DNA of 48,251 bases from Aeropyrum sp. (GCA_015521685.1 WANT01000061.1:1-48251), one strand, 5' to 3'; counted from the first letter of the stretch, positions 7,926 through 16,784 are shown. The notes: generated by a model not told the origin, from the letters alone. A program made the numbers and translations.

Positions 7926-10019
7926 ATGGCTGAGGCTGTTGTAATCCAGATGCCTCTATTGCCCTGGAGCCTTGTGTGGATGGCTCCCTATATTGCTGCA
8001 GTCGTCATAGCTGTGGGTTGGCTACTGGGCGTTAAGAGGGAGGAGTTTTACGGCTGGATCTCTGTTGCTGGCATCCTGGTCTCGGCTATCCTATCGGCTT
8101 ATCTAGCTAAGCTAGTGCTCGTCGATGGTAGTGTCGTCCATATAGGGGCGGATTCCGTTTGGATCCCTCCCCTAGGAGTAGGGTGGGGGAGTTATATTGA
8201 CGGGCTCGCGGCTGTGATGAGCCTAGTGGTCTCTTGGATAAGCCTCCTCATAGCGGTATATTCTATCAAGTATATGGAGGGAGACTTCGGCTACGGCAGA
8301 TACTTCTTCATGATATCATTCTTCGTCGGGAGCATGATGCTCCTCGTTGTGGCTGACAACTTGATACTCATGTTCGTGGGCTGGGAGGGTACCGGTATAG
8401 CGAGCTACGCCTTAATAGGCCACTGGTACACTGATGAAGAGAAGTACTGGGTGGGAAGGCCTGGGAGGAGGGTGCTAGGCACTCCCATGTTCTTCGAGCC
8501 TAGCCATAGCGCTGTTAGGGCTATACTGTTCACGAGGGTGGGCGATGTAGGCTTCCTAATAGGCATAGCCGCTCTCTACCTGACTGCGGGCACCCTATCT
8601 ATCCCCGAGCTATCATCGACAGCCGGAGTGTGGATAGCGGAACTAGCCTCCCAGGGAGTACTACCCCTCCTCCTCCTAGTCTTCACTCTGGGCGCGCTCG
8701 CGAAAAGCGCTCAGGTGCCTTTCCACGAGTGGCTCGTAACCGCAATGACTGGCCCAACACCGGTTTCAGCTCTGATACACGCCGCTACTATGGTGAAGGC
8801 GGGGGTCTACTTTGTGCTAAGATTCACCCCCATAATAGTCGCTGGTGCTCTGGCCGCAGGAAGCCCTGCGATAATAGAGGGTGTAGGCACGTACTTCTCC
8901 ATAATTGCATGGCTGGCCGTCATAACGGCTCTAGCCCTCTCCCTCATGGCCCTCGTATCTGACGAGCTCAAGTTGATACTGGCGTTCTCTACTGGAAGCC
9001 AGCTTGGTTACATGATGTTAGGTGCTGCCGCGGGAGGCGCTCTTGGAGTCCTAGCTGCAGGCGGGCTTGAAGCCGCGGGTGAGGGTGTAGCTGCAGGCCT
9101 TGGCCATCTAGTGAGTCACGCAGTTTTCAAGGCTGCACTGTTCCTTGCGGCGGGCTGGATAATACACGTAGCTCACTCTAGGTTCATAGATTCTATGGGC
9201 AACTATGCTAAGGTGATGAAGCTAACAGCAGCCGCGTTTTGGATAGCAGGTTTGAGCCTGGCGGGCTTGCCGCCCCTGAGCGGGTTCTTCACAAAAGAGC
9301 TAGTTATAGACTTGGCTTATAAGGCCTCGCCGATCATAGGCGGCTTGGCCGCTCTAACTGCCTTGATAACGGCAGCCTACACAACTAGAATGATACTTAG
9401 GGTCTTCCATCTCCCGCCCTATGAGGAGAGGGCTAAGGAGGAGCCTCACGAGGCTCCAGCATTAATGCTAGTTCCTTACACAATACTAGCTGCGGCAGCA
9501 TTGTTGCTTGGCCTGTGGTACACAGGCCTTCTGGATACTCTCTCGAGGGCAGCAGGCCTATCCCTCTCGCTGGAGCCGGTAGAGCTGAAGTTCAAGATCA
9601 GTAGCCTCACGATGTCTATAGTCGCGGGTGTGGCTCTATCTATGCTAGCAGTCTCTGGGGCATATATCGCAGCCAAGATAGACTTCAGAAAGATGCTGGC
9701 GGAGAGCTCTCTGGCCAGGGTTCTTCACGGATTCCTGTACGACCGGATGTATCTCAACCCACTGATATACATAGTCTTCGTGGGTGGGGGCTCAGCCCTA
9801 GCAGCGATAATGCTTGAGCTAGACTTGACAATAGACTTCCTATATCATTCGGGCCTTGTTGGGGTAGGTGTTGCCGCAGCCGTGCTTGCTCGGAAGATCT
9901 ACAGGGGTAGGACTGACTATATAATAGCACTTTACTTAGTATCATTCGCGTTCACACTGCTCGCAGCTCTAGCGATACTCGAGGAGAAGTTCGGCTTCAT
10001 ATCCAGGATAATTGGGTGA
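7926..10019 (+). CDS. nuoL: Complex I antiporter-like subunit L
   Basis: NuoL is the distal proton-pumping subunit. It is recognised by the WEGTGIASYALIGHWY block, AQVPFHEWLVTAMTGPTPVSALIHAATMV (family: H-WL--AM-GPTPVSALIHAATMV) and FSTGSQLGYM. About 16 hydrophobic helices are present, with a long C-terminal part expected for the lateral helix. The frame opens at a GTG at 7917. The ATG at 7926 is preferred because a GGGGGTG (7913-7919) is spaced 6 nt from it. Total length near 700 residues is normal. Confidence 0.94.
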   Translation: MAEAVVIQMPLLPWSLVWMAPYIAAVVIAVGWLLGVKREEFYGWISVAGILVSAILSAYLAKLVLVDGSVVHIGADSVWIPPLGVGWGSYIDGLAAVMSLVVSWISLLIAVYSIKYMEGDFGYGRYFFMISFFVGSMMLLVVADNLILMFVGWEGTGIASYALIGHWYTDEEKYWVGRPGRRVLGTPMFFEPSHSAVRAILFTRVGDVGFLIGIAALYLTAGTLSIPELSSTAGVWIAELASQGVLPLLLLVFTLGALAKSAQVPFHEWLVTAMTGPTPVSALIHAATMVKAGVYFVLRFTPIIVAGALAAGSPAIIEGVGTYFSIIAWLAVITALALSLMALVSDELKLILAFSTGSQLGYMMLGAAAGGALGVLAAGGLEAAGEGVAAGLGHLVSHAVFKAALFLAAGWIIHVAHSRFIDSMGNYAKVMKLTAAAFWIAGLSLAGLPPLSGFFTKELVIDLAYKASPIIGGLAALTALITAAYTTRMILRVFHLPPYEERAKEEPHEAPALMLVPYTILAAAALLLGLWYTGLLDTLSRAAGLSLSLEPVELKFKISSLTMSIVAGVALSMLAVSGAYIAAKIDFRKMLAESSLARVLHGFLYDRMYLNPLIYIVFVGGGSALAAIMLELDLTIDFLYHSGLVGVGVAAAVLARKIYRGRTDYIIALYLVSFAFTLLAALAILEEKFGFISRIIG

Positions 10020-10025
10020 TGAGCC

Positions 10026-11411
10026 GTGATAGACTCGAACCTTCCGAATCTAATCCTCGCCCTGATATACCTAGACCTAGCTATAGCCATAATAGTCCCA
10101 GCCATCCACGTCCTAAAGCCCGAGCTAAGGGGGTATGAGAGGGAGCTAGCTTCTATAGCTGTAGTGGCCTTCATACTGGCGGCTGTGGGATCGCTATTCT
10201 ACACATTCACCTACGGAAACCTCATCTATCACAATGGAATGCTAGTCCACGACAGGCTCTCCTCGGTCCTACTGCTGGCGGCCGCAATAGCTGTTGGAGC
10301 AGCATTTCTGCAATCGTACAGCAGAGTGGACGAGTGGCCTACTCACCCAGGGTATTATGGCCTACTCCCCCTTGTGCTCTACGGAGTCTTCTACCTTCTG
10401 GGCAGCCTGAACCCCTTGTTAATACTGGCGTCGTGGCTAGTCCTCTCCGTGGCTACCTACGTCGTCACAGCACTGCCTGGAGATAGGGATAGTGTCGCAG
10501 CAGCAACAAGGTACATATATGTCGGCACTTTGGCAACGCTATTCATAGCAGTCTGGATAGCCGCGATATATGCAGGCCTAAGACCTCCTCTAGCTCTAGA
10601 GGCCTTGGCTCTCGTCGCCATCATGGCAAGCATCGGGTTCAAGCTGGGCGTGTTCCCCTTCCATTGGTGGACGCCTAACGTGTATGGGCGAGCAGACGGC
10701 AGGGCCATAGCGATTGTGGCGGGGGTTGCTAAGCTAGCTTTCATCGGGCTGTTGACCAGGCTAGTCTACACGTTCTCAGGCAACCTGACTCCCTTCGAGG
10801 CAGATGCTCTAACCTTGCTACTAGCCTCCTCAGCAGTCGCGACTATGGTGGCCGGCAATCTTGCAGCTCTTAACACTAAGGACTTGAGGGTGATGCTTGC
10901 CTACAGCAGCATAGCCCATACAGGTTACATATTGGTGGGTCTGGCTGCACTATCATTCTACCAGTCGTTCGGCGCCTCGCCATCAATAGTGTTGGCTGGC
11001 ATAGGTCTGCAGGCCTTGGCCTACGCCATAGCCAAAGCACCATTATTCTCTCTGGCAGCCGAGACGGGGGGTAAGGTTAGGGGGATATTAGCGGGAGATA
11101 GGGTCTCGTCGGTTAGTGTAGCCATACTACTAGCGAGCCTTCTGGGAGTACCGCCATTGGTTGGATTCTGGGGGAAGCTCTACTTATTCCTGCCTGCTAC
11201 AGCCTACAGCGCGGTGCTTGTACTTATAGCCCTGGTTAACAGCGGTGTCAGCTCAGTGTACTATATAAGGTTCCTGAGGGATGCTATGGAGGAGAGCGGC
11301 GACGCTCCAACACTATCTAGCGAGACAAGATACTCTCTAGCGATAGCAGCATTCGTCTCACTACTACTAGGCCTTTCCGCGCCGCTGATCGTGGGGGCTT
11401 TCAACCCCTAG
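10026..11411 (+). CDS. nuoN: Complex I antiporter-like subunit N
   Basis: NuoN is the third antiporter-like subunit and the last gene of the operon. It has about 13-14 hydrophobic helices in 461 residues. The block GFKLGVFPFHWWTPNVYGRA corresponds to the NuoN motif with the channel Lys and the F-H-W-TPDVY sequence. VMLAYSSIAHTGYILVG and GVPPLVGFWGKLYLF are further family blocks. The GTG start lies 6 nt after nuoL. Its stop is 1 nt from the stop of the convergent FdhE-like gene. Confidence 0.9.
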   Translation: MIDSNLPNLILALIYLDLAIAIIVPAIHVLKPELRGYERELASIAVVAFILAAVGSLFYTFTYGNLIYHNGMLVHDRLSSVLLLAAAIAVGAAFLQSYSRVDEWPTHPGYYGLLPLVLYGVFYLLGSLNPLLILASWLVLSVATYVVTALPGDRDSVAAATRYIYVGTLATLFIAVWIAAIYAGLRPPLALEALALVAIMASIGFKLGVFPFHWWTPNVYGRADGRAIAIVAGVAKLAFIGLLTRLVYTFSGNLTPFEADALTLLLASSAVATMVAGNLAALNTKDLRVMLAYSSIAHTGYILVGLAALSFYQSFGASPSIVLAGIGLQALAYAIAKAPLFSLAAETGGKVRGILAGDRVSSVSVAILLASLLGVPPLVGFWGKLYLFLPATAYSAVLVLIALVNSGVSSVYYIRFLRDAMEESGDAPTLSSETRYSLAIAAFVSLLLGLSAPLIVGAFNP

Positions 11412-11412
11412 G

Positions 11413-12255
11413 CTAGCTATTCTCTTCTTTAAACCCCTCTTCACCACCGTCCATGCCTGAAACGTTTCTAGCTTCCTCGAGTGCTGGTCTGAAACGTTCA
11501 GCCCCGAGGGCTATGAGGGGGGCGGCGGTAGGAGGTATTTTCATGTGCTCATCCAGTATGGCTCTCCAAACATAACCACATCTCTGGCAGTGCGCTAGGC
11601 CTATCCGTCTAGACTTGTCGGTGATTATACCAACGTCGAGGGGAGAAGTAGCGCCGCATCTTGGGCACACGGGAACTCCTCTGGCTATTCTCCACTGGTA
11701 GAAGCACATATGGCACACCATATAGTACTCTGCTCCCCTCCTCTTCACCATCGTCTCGCTTGGCACTCCGCAGACCGGACATAGGTGCGTTATACCACTC
11801 CACACTATACCCCTTTCCTCTAGCGATTCAGAGTACGCTCTGAGAACGGCCTGTAATACTACGAGGAGGGGGGCGTGGGACTCTGGGTCTAAGCTTCCAT
11901 CTCTAAGCGTTGATATAACGCTACCCTGCTCGCACGAGTCAGACCTACCACCTATTAGCCGTGCAGCTTTCTGGCAGTACTCCTCTAAACTATCGCCCAG
12001 CTCTTGCAGAGCCTTTACGACGAAGCAATCCAGGTCACAGGATTCAGGGTCGGCGATGTGCTTGATCTCCTCTATAATCTCGCCTTGAAGCCTCTCCAAC
12101 TCCTTTATCCTTCCTATATCTGGCAGATCGAGCATGTGCAGGCTCTTATAGGCTGATATAGCTGTAGCAAGCTCTGCCACCCTCTTCCTTACTCTCTGGC
12201 TCCTCACTATAGGATCCAATACACTATTACCCCTTAGAATGTGTTGAGTCTCCAC
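11413..12255 (-). CDS. FdhE-like zinc-ribbon protein
   Basis: The 280-residue soluble protein has two rubredoxin/zinc-ribbon units in its second half: Cys159/162 with Cys181/184, and Cys197/200 with Cys223/226. The spacing CPVCG...C--C---WR-AR...CPRCG...C-RCGY-W matches FdhE, the accessory factor needed for formate dehydrogenase maturation. The N-terminal half is helical. No formate dehydrogenase gene is in this window; it may be encoded elsewhere, or the protein may serve another molybdo- or selenoenzyme. It starts at GTG and converges on nuoN. Family assignment is likely and function is inferred. Confidence 0.65.
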   Translation of the reverse strand: METQHILRGNSVLDPIVRSQRVRKRVAELATAISAYKSLHMLDLPDIGRIKELERLQGEIIEEIKHIADPESCDLDCFVVKALQELGDSLEEYCQKAARLIGGRSDSCEQGSVISTLRDGSLDPESHAPLLVVLQAVLRAYSESLEERGIVWSGITHLCPVCGVPSETMVKRRGAEYYMVCHMCFYQWRIARGVPVCPRCGATSPLDVGIITDKSRRIGLAHCQRCGYVWRAILDEHMKIPPTAAPLIALGAERFRPALEEARNVSGMDGGEEGFKEENS

Positions 12256-12307
12256 GAGGAAATAACTAGGCTTTCATAATCCACGGTCTGTTGAAGCAAG
12301 GTATTAC

Positions 12308-12631
12308 ATGGCTTCACACTACAGATTGACAAACCTGGGTAAGACAATCACTGGGATGCAGGAATTGCCAGGGGAGGGAAGGGTTGAGAGGTGCCTAGAG
12401 GTCCTCAGGCTAGCCTCAACTCTAGGGAGAGTCAAGAGGGATGAACTTGTCAGCGCTACCACTATTCTCGGTATACAGGCTGAAGAGGCCGGGGTGTGCA
12501 TCGAGTGGCTTGAGTCAGGTGGTCTCGCCAGGATAGACGAAAGCGAACACGTAGTCGTAACCTTGAAGGGCAAGAGGGTTCTGAGGGAGATAGCTCTGAG
12601 CATAGCTGGCTGGAGCGAGGGAGCATCCTAA
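12308..12631 (+). CDS. Small winged-helix-like protein, function unknown
   Basis: This 107-residue protein is not a family I recognise. Residues 28-85 read like a winged helix: a helix (CLEVLRLASTL), a turn-helix (RDELVSATTILGIQAEEAGVCIEWLESGG) and a beta wing (LARIDESEHVVVTLKGKRVL). This suggests DNA binding. It is divergent from the FdhE-like gene across a 52-nt gap and could regulate it. It converges with the ATPase subunit C gene, 3 nt apart. Codon use resembles its neighbours, so I consider it a real gene. Confidence 0.6.
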   Translation: MASHYRLTNLGKTITGMQELPGEGRVERCLEVLRLASTLGRVKRDELVSATTILGIQAEEAGVCIEWLESGGLARIDESEHVVVTLKGKRVLREIALSIAGWSEGAS

Positions 12632-12634
12632 CGC

Positions 12635-13681
12635 TTATCGCGTGGGCGAGGTCCTAGCGAGGGCCGCCTCCTTCCCTACCTTCAATTGTGAGGCCGCGAG
12701 GACATAGGCAATGTCCTCGAAAGCTATCCTGACAATCTCCAGACCGCCAGCTACGAAGCCTGCTTGGAACGGGTAGCTGGCAAGGGCTACCTGGCCTGCC
12801 TCGAGGCTCTTGGCTCTGCTCTTCATCCTTAGGCTCTCAAGGAGCTCTCCAATGCTAGATCCTTCCATCCTAAAGTCGGGATATAGCTGTGAGAGGCTAG
12901 CGCTCAAGCCTTCAGCGCTCGCCTCACTCTCGTATATCTGCCTAACACCCTTATCCCAGCTGAATCCACACACCTCTACTCCCGAGTACACCGTGTCTAC
13001 GCTCTTGGCGTCCATTGCTGACGCCTTAGCCTGGATTACGCCTGAGAGGAGCGAGTACAACACTCGGGGGCAGTAAACCTTCTCGACGAGCATTGCCTCG
13101 CCTCCCAGGCTAGAGACAGCCTCCTTCAAAAGCCATGACATGGCTGGTCCAGTACTTAGGAGAGCTAGTGGAGGACTAGCCCCCTCTACTAACTGGAGAA
13201 TCTGGGAATACACGCGCCTCAGGGAGGGTTTTGGGCTAGCCTCAGGGATTCTCGACAGACTTTCGAACGCCTCTGGCCCCGACTTGATGATATTGTTTAT
13301 CGTACTCCCCTCCACCATCGAGGTAGGCATCTTCTCTAGCTCACCCAGCCTCACACTACCTCGGAGCGCAGAAAATATGAAGGATAGTGTATCTTTGAGG
13401 TCTTCGAATAGGAGATTGAGCTCCACAGCCATCCTAGCCTTTGCGGGCGAGAGCTTAGAGGCCTTATTCACGATCAGGGTGTAGTCCCTCCACACGAGCC
13501 TCCCAACTTCGAAGATGTCCCCCGCCTCCCTCGCGCTCTCAAGGCTAGGGCTTGTAACAGCTGCCACGGCCTCTCCGAGGCTCGACGCCTCGATAGCCTC
13601 ACGGTATGATTCAGGCTTTGGTATCGTTGACAGAACGGCTCTAATATATGGAACTACTTTCGCGTATCCCGAGGCGGACAA
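12635..13681 (-). CDS. atpC: V/A-type ATP synthase subunit C
   Basis: Subunit C (eukaryotic d) is the socket that joins the central rotor stalk to the membrane c-ring of the archaeal A1Ao ATP synthase. The 348-residue, mostly helical protein has the length of the family. The C-terminal segment (AGQVALASYPFQAG, then EIVRIAFEDIAYVLAA) resembles the conserved P-F-------EI-n-r-I end of the V-ATPase C/AC39 family. It lies directly downstream of a stalk-type coiled-coil gene, which supports the call. It starts with TTG. The other ATPase subunits are not in this window. Confidence 0.75.
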   Translation of the reverse strand: MSASGYAKVVPYIRAVLSTIPKPESYREAIEASSLGEAVAAVTSPSLESAREAGDIFEVGRLVWRDYTLIVNKASKLSPAKARMAVELNLLFEDLKDTLSFIFSALRGSVRLGELEKMPTSMVEGSTINNIIKSGPEAFESLSRIPEASPKPSLRRVYSQILQLVEGASPPLALLSTGPAMSWLLKEAVSSLGGEAMLVEKVYCPRVLYSLLSGVIQAKASAMDAKSVDTVYSGVEVCGFSWDKGVRQIYESEASAEGLSASLSQLYPDFRMEGSSIGELLESLRMKSRAKSLEAGQVALASYPFQAGFVAGGLEIVRIAFEDIAYVLAASQLKVGKEAALARTSPTR

Positions 13682-13688
13682 CCGATGG

Positions 13689-14018
13689 CTACCCCCTCAG
13701 TATCTTCTCAAGTTCCTCAACAACGGCATTTACTGCGGCGCTCCAGTTCTTATGCGACATTTCCTCTAGCTCGTCACTAACCTCCTCTGCCCGCCTAGAG
13801 GCCTCCTCGCGAAGCACCTCCTCTATCTCCGACATCCTCTCCTCGAGCTCCCTCTCAGCTAGCTCGACAAGCTTGAAGACTTCCTCGCGTATCCGCCTAG
13901 CCTCTGCGTCGGCAACGCTGGCGATCCTGCTGGAGAGGTCCAGCGACTCCTCGTCTAGCTTTCTAGCAGTCTCGTCTATCACGTTTAGGGACTTGGCGAG
14001 CTTCTCTACTGCCGACAA
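13689..14018 (-). CDS. V/A-type ATPase peripheral stalk subunit (H/G-like)
   Basis: The 109-residue protein is almost entirely a charged coiled coil from residue 15 to 80. The Ala/Glu/Arg-rich pattern (ADAEARRIREEVFKLVELAE) is typical of the peripheral-stalk subunit H (G) of archaeal ATPases. The C-terminal AVNAVVEELEKIL fits the short terminal helix that docks to the head. The subunit C gene follows after 7 nt on the same strand, which makes this identity likely. It begins with TTG after a GGGTG sequence. Confidence 0.65.
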   Translation of the reverse strand: MSAVEKLAKSLNVIDETARKLDEESLDLSSRIASVADAEARRIREEVFKLVELAERELEERMSEIEEVLREEASRRAEEVSDELEEMSHKNWSAAVNAVVEELEKILRG

Positions 14019-14055
14019 ACACTAACACCCAGAACATGATGTGGAGGACATCCGG

Positions 14056-14072
14056 CTTAATTAATAATATTC
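14056..14072 (-). promoter_or_regulatory. Candidate promoter of the ATPase stalk operon
   Basis: A TTAATTAATAATATT stretch lies about 40-55 nt upstream (on the minus strand) of the H/G-like start, inside the only gap before that gene. It is a plausible TATA element for the two ATPase genes, separate from the acyl-CoA dehydrogenase gene upstream. Confidence 0.4.
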
Positions 14073-14088
14073 TAGGTTTGGGGTAGTG

Positions 14089-15801
14089 CTAGTATATGTT
14101 GAGGCCTCCGTCTAGCGATGTGAGCTCCTCAAGGACTCTCCCTTCAGGCCTCGGGAACTCTCCTCCCTTAACACGAGACTTGTAGTAAATAAGGGCAGCT
14201 TCGCCCATCACCTCGTCTCCATACTCCCCAGCGATCCAGTCTAAGACTATAAACGAAACTATCCTCCCCAAGGTCCTCAGCAAGTCCTTACCCCTATACT
14301 CGACCTCTGATGGATCTAGAGACGCTGCGGCTGCTAAAGCCTCTTTAGCCATTTCTACTGAGGCCCAAGCCTCTCTCCTATGCATAGCTGTTCTAGCGAG
14401 TTCGCTTAGATCTCTGAGGAGCGTTTTGTGCGCCCCTTTCTTGTGCATAGCTTCTAGCATGTCTAGAGCCTGGATGTTACTGGTACCCTCCCATATGGGG
14501 AGTATCATGGCCTCCCTGTGCAGCCTCTCGATTGGGAATTCGTGGAGGAACCCTATACCGCCCCAAAGCTCCATAGCAGTAGCTGTCACACCCTTCGCCA
14601 TCTCGGCTGTCAGGTTCTTGGCTATGTGGGTCAAAAGCCTGGCATAGTGGTATCTCTCGCTGTATGGAGGGGTGTCCTTCCAAGACTTGTCGAACTCGTG
14701 TGCAGCTTTAAGGGCCAGGGCTGTCATAGCTCTTATATCTACCTCCATCTCTAGGAGGTCTCTCCTAACTAGCTCGTGCTCGACAAGCCTCCTTCCGAAG
14801 GCCCTCCTCTCCGAGGCGTAGAGGGCGGCCTCGAGATACGCCTTCCTGGATGTCCCAGCGGCGGATATGCTATTAGCTAGCCTGGAAACCATGAGGTCCT
14901 CAAGCGTATAGTAGATTCCTTTACCCTTCTCACCAAGAAGATATCCGGCTGACTCCTTCAGCTCTACCTCTCCTGTGGGAACACTCACTGTACCACTCTT
15001 CCACTTAAGCCTGGTGACTTCAAAGTTGAGCGAACCCCCATATTCCCGCGGGACTGCAAACAGCTCCAGACCCTTGGCTCCAGGAGGCGCGCCTGGGGGT
15101 CTAGCGGTGACTAGGGCTATGTCAGCTATCCCAGCCCCGCTGGCGAAGTACTTATAGCCGGTTAGCCTCCAGATGTTGCCCGATTCGTGGCGGGCTACGG
15201 TCTCGTTGGCCCCCAAATCGCTACCTCCCTGCCTTTCGGTGAACCAAGTTGCGCCCCAGGAGGGAGGCTTTTCGATGCCAGCGAGCTTCTTGTACTCGCT
15301 CCTAATCTCTTCGGGTGCGTACTTGTAGAGGGCGTACGCTGTCTGCATAGTTATAGTTATTATGCACCCTATACCAGGATCGCTTACTAGGTAGAGAGAG
15401 GCATAGTGGTCTACCCAGCTACCCCCAGTGTATGGAAACCTGTTGACTCCCTCTACTAGAACCAGGTCCTCGAGGACCCTCCTCTCCAAGGGGTCGAGCC
15501 ATACTTTGTCGACTCTCACACCCCTATAGCCCCATGTAATTAGGTGCGGCTTGGACAGCCTGTCCACTCTATATGCAGCCTCATAGAGATCACTTCCCAC
15601 GACCCTTCCTAGGCTGGTGAAGTCTCTGGCATTGCTGCCTGCTAGGGCTCTGTAAATCTTCTGGAGGGGCCTATCCACTGTGTAGTGGTTCAGGCCGTAA
15701 GTGGGGGTTAGGTCTTCTATAGACGATAGCGGCACAACACCCCACCAAAGTATACCATGGGAGCTTTGGGGGATTTGATACCGTTTGTAATGCTGCGGCA
15801 T
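14089..15801 (-). CDS. Acyl-CoA dehydrogenase, AidB-like
   Basis: This 570-residue flavoprotein belongs to the acyl-CoA dehydrogenase superfamily. The mid-protein motif WFTERQGGSDLGANET is the FAD/substrate-binding loop in the form seen in AidB and related enzymes. The C-terminal block ELWGGIGFLHEFPIERLHREA followed by PIWEGTSNIQALD contains the Glu that corresponds to the catalytic base of short-chain members. The extended N-terminus, about 150 residues before the usual fold, is also AidB-like. Substrate cannot be told from sequence. The ATG is probably leaderless (see the promoter at 15821-15831). Confidence 0.85.
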   Translation of the reverse strand: MPQHYKRYQIPQSSHGILWWGVVPLSSIEDLTPTYGLNHYTVDRPLQKIYRALAGSNARDFTSLGRVVGSDLYEAAYRVDRLSKPHLITWGYRGVRVDKVWLDPLERRVLEDLVLVEGVNRFPYTGGSWVDHYASLYLVSDPGIGCIITITMQTAYALYKYAPEEIRSEYKKLAGIEKPPSWGATWFTERQGGSDLGANETVARHESGNIWRLTGYKYFASGAGIADIALVTARPPGAPPGAKGLELFAVPREYGGSLNFEVTRLKWKSGTVSVPTGEVELKESAGYLLGEKGKGIYYTLEDLMVSRLANSISAAGTSRKAYLEAALYASERRAFGRRLVEHELVRRDLLEMEVDIRAMTALALKAAHEFDKSWKDTPPYSERYHYARLLTHIAKNLTAEMAKGVTATAMELWGGIGFLHEFPIERLHREAMILPIWEGTSNIQALDMLEAMHKKGAHKTLLRDLSELARTAMHRREAWASVEMAKEALAAAASLDPSEVEYRGKDLLRTLGRIVSFIVLDWIAGEYGDEVMGEAALIYYKSRVKGGEFPRPEGRVLEELTSLDGGLNIY

Positions 15802-15820
15802 AGACTGGTTTAGAAGCTGG

Positions 15821-15831
15821 GGAATTTAATG
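15821..15831 (-). promoter_or_regulatory. TATA element of the acyl-CoA dehydrogenase gene
   Basis: On the minus strand CCATTAAATTCC is centred about 25 nt from the ATG at 15801. This spacing would make the transcript essentially leaderless, a common arrangement for first genes in crenarchaea. Confidence 0.45.
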
Positions 15832-15888
15832 GTGAATGCCCTAGGAGTAGCTCGTATTTTATGTGTAGATTAAACTGTCCCCGCCCGT

Positions 15889-15902
15889 AAAGCATATATA
15901 TC
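15889..15902 (+). promoter_or_regulatory. Promoter (TATA box) of the aromatic amino acid operon
   Basis: AAGCATATATATCG is a strong TATA element in the divergent region between the acyl-CoA dehydrogenase and transketolase genes. With 25-nt spacing, transcription would start near 15925-15930. A GAGAGGTG ribosome binding site and the first GTG of the operon follow at 15935-15943. Confidence 0.6.
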
Positions 15903-15940
15903 GGTTTGAGTTACATTAGCGATTGAATCGTATCTGAGAG

Positions 15941-16759
15941 GTGTATGGTGATGTCGCGCCAATACGTTTTGATCTAGACTCGCCTCCCCACTCCTCACAT
16001 CCGGCGACAGACACAATTCCAAATAGTCTAGGCTTCCCGAAACTCGGGAAATTCCTATCCATGTTGGATGAGCATTTGCTCGAGAGGGAAATAGCTAGAA
16101 GGCTAGAGAGGTACAAGTCGAAGGGGGTGAGCTGGCATTTTGAGTCATCCAAGAGCTTAGTACCTATCCTAGCTGCACTCTACGGTAGCTGGGTCAAGGA
16201 TGGTCTGGCTAGGGGGGTGCAGAGGCTAGTCCTTCTCAGCAAGGGCCATGGTAGCCTGGCGCACTATGCTCTAGCCGAAAGTCTGGGAGTAGTGGATGAA
16301 GGTATTGTTGAGCGCGAATTCCTATCACCAGGCTCCCCATTCCAGGCCCACCCAGAGGTAGGTAAATCACCCCTAACGATGGTATCGACTGGTAGCTTGG
16401 GGCAGGGGCTCTCCATTGGCGCTGGGCTTGTGCTGGCGGCACGCCTCTCTGGAGTCAGGAGGGAAGTGGCTGTTGTTCTGGGAGACGGCGAGCTAGACGA
16501 GGGGCAGGTTTGGGAGGCAGCATCCACGGCCTCCAGCATGGGGCTTGGAGAACTAGTGGCGATAATAGATCGCAATGGATTCCAGCACACAGGGCCCACT
16601 GAGTCTGTCAAGGCTAAGGAGCCGCTTGCAGATAGATGGAGGAGCTTCGGGTGGACCGCCGTAGAAGTAGGCCCTGATGCAAGATCCATAGCAGCCGCCC
16701 TCAGGTCGGGGAGGGTAGGAGGGAGGCCTCTGGCAGTGATAGTGAGGTCCTCGTGGTAG
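15941..16759 (+). CDS. Transketolase, N-terminal (TPP-binding) subunit
   Basis: This is the thiamine-diphosphate-binding half of a split transketolase. It carries the GDGELDEGQVWEA...DRNGFQHTG block that binds Mg-TPP, and the LSKGHGSLAHYALAE and STGSLGQGLSIGAG motifs. The C-terminal half is the next gene. At the head of a shikimate operon it likely makes erythrose 4-phosphate for DAHP synthase. The frame opens at GTG 15941, but residues 1-40 are poorly conserved and use unlike codons. An ATG at 16061 (MLDEHLLERE) is the alternative start, with a hairpin just before it. Confidence 0.9.
   Translation: MYGDVAPIRFDLDSPPHSSHPATDTIPNSLGFPKLGKFLSMLDEHLLEREIARRLERYKSKGVSWHFESSKSLVPILAALYGSWVKDGLARGVQRLVLLSKGHGSLAHYALAESLGVVDEGIVEREFLSPGSPFQAHPEVGKSPLTMVSTGSLGQGLSIGAGLVLAARLSGVRREVAVVLGDGELDEGQVWEAASTASSMGLGELVAIIDRNGFQHTGPTESVKAKEPLADRWRSFGWTAVEVGPDARSIAAALRSGRVGGRPLAVIVRSSW
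16034..16050 (+). promoter_or_regulatory. Perfect hairpin just before the internal ATG of transketolase N
   Basis: TTCCCGA-AAC-TCGGGAA is a perfect 7-bp inverted repeat with a 3-nt loop. It ends 10 nt before the ATG at 16061. If translation starts at 16061 it lies in a leader of about 130 nt and could control translation. If the GTG at 15941 is used it is simply coding. Confidence 0.3.
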
Positions 16760-16784
16760 CGTAATTCTCTAGGGGTGTCTGATC

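Noticed and set aside
10016-10060. C box GTGATGA with a downstream CTGA at the nuoL-nuoN junction
   Set aside because: The boxes lie too close, no D'/C' boxes exist, and the motif is explained by overlapping stop/start and RBS sequence.
15941-15980. Ten-codon leader frame as a classic aromatic attenuator
   Set aside because: It has a single Tyr and no run of aromatic codons, so ribosome-stalling attenuation is not supported; kept only as part of the leader observation.
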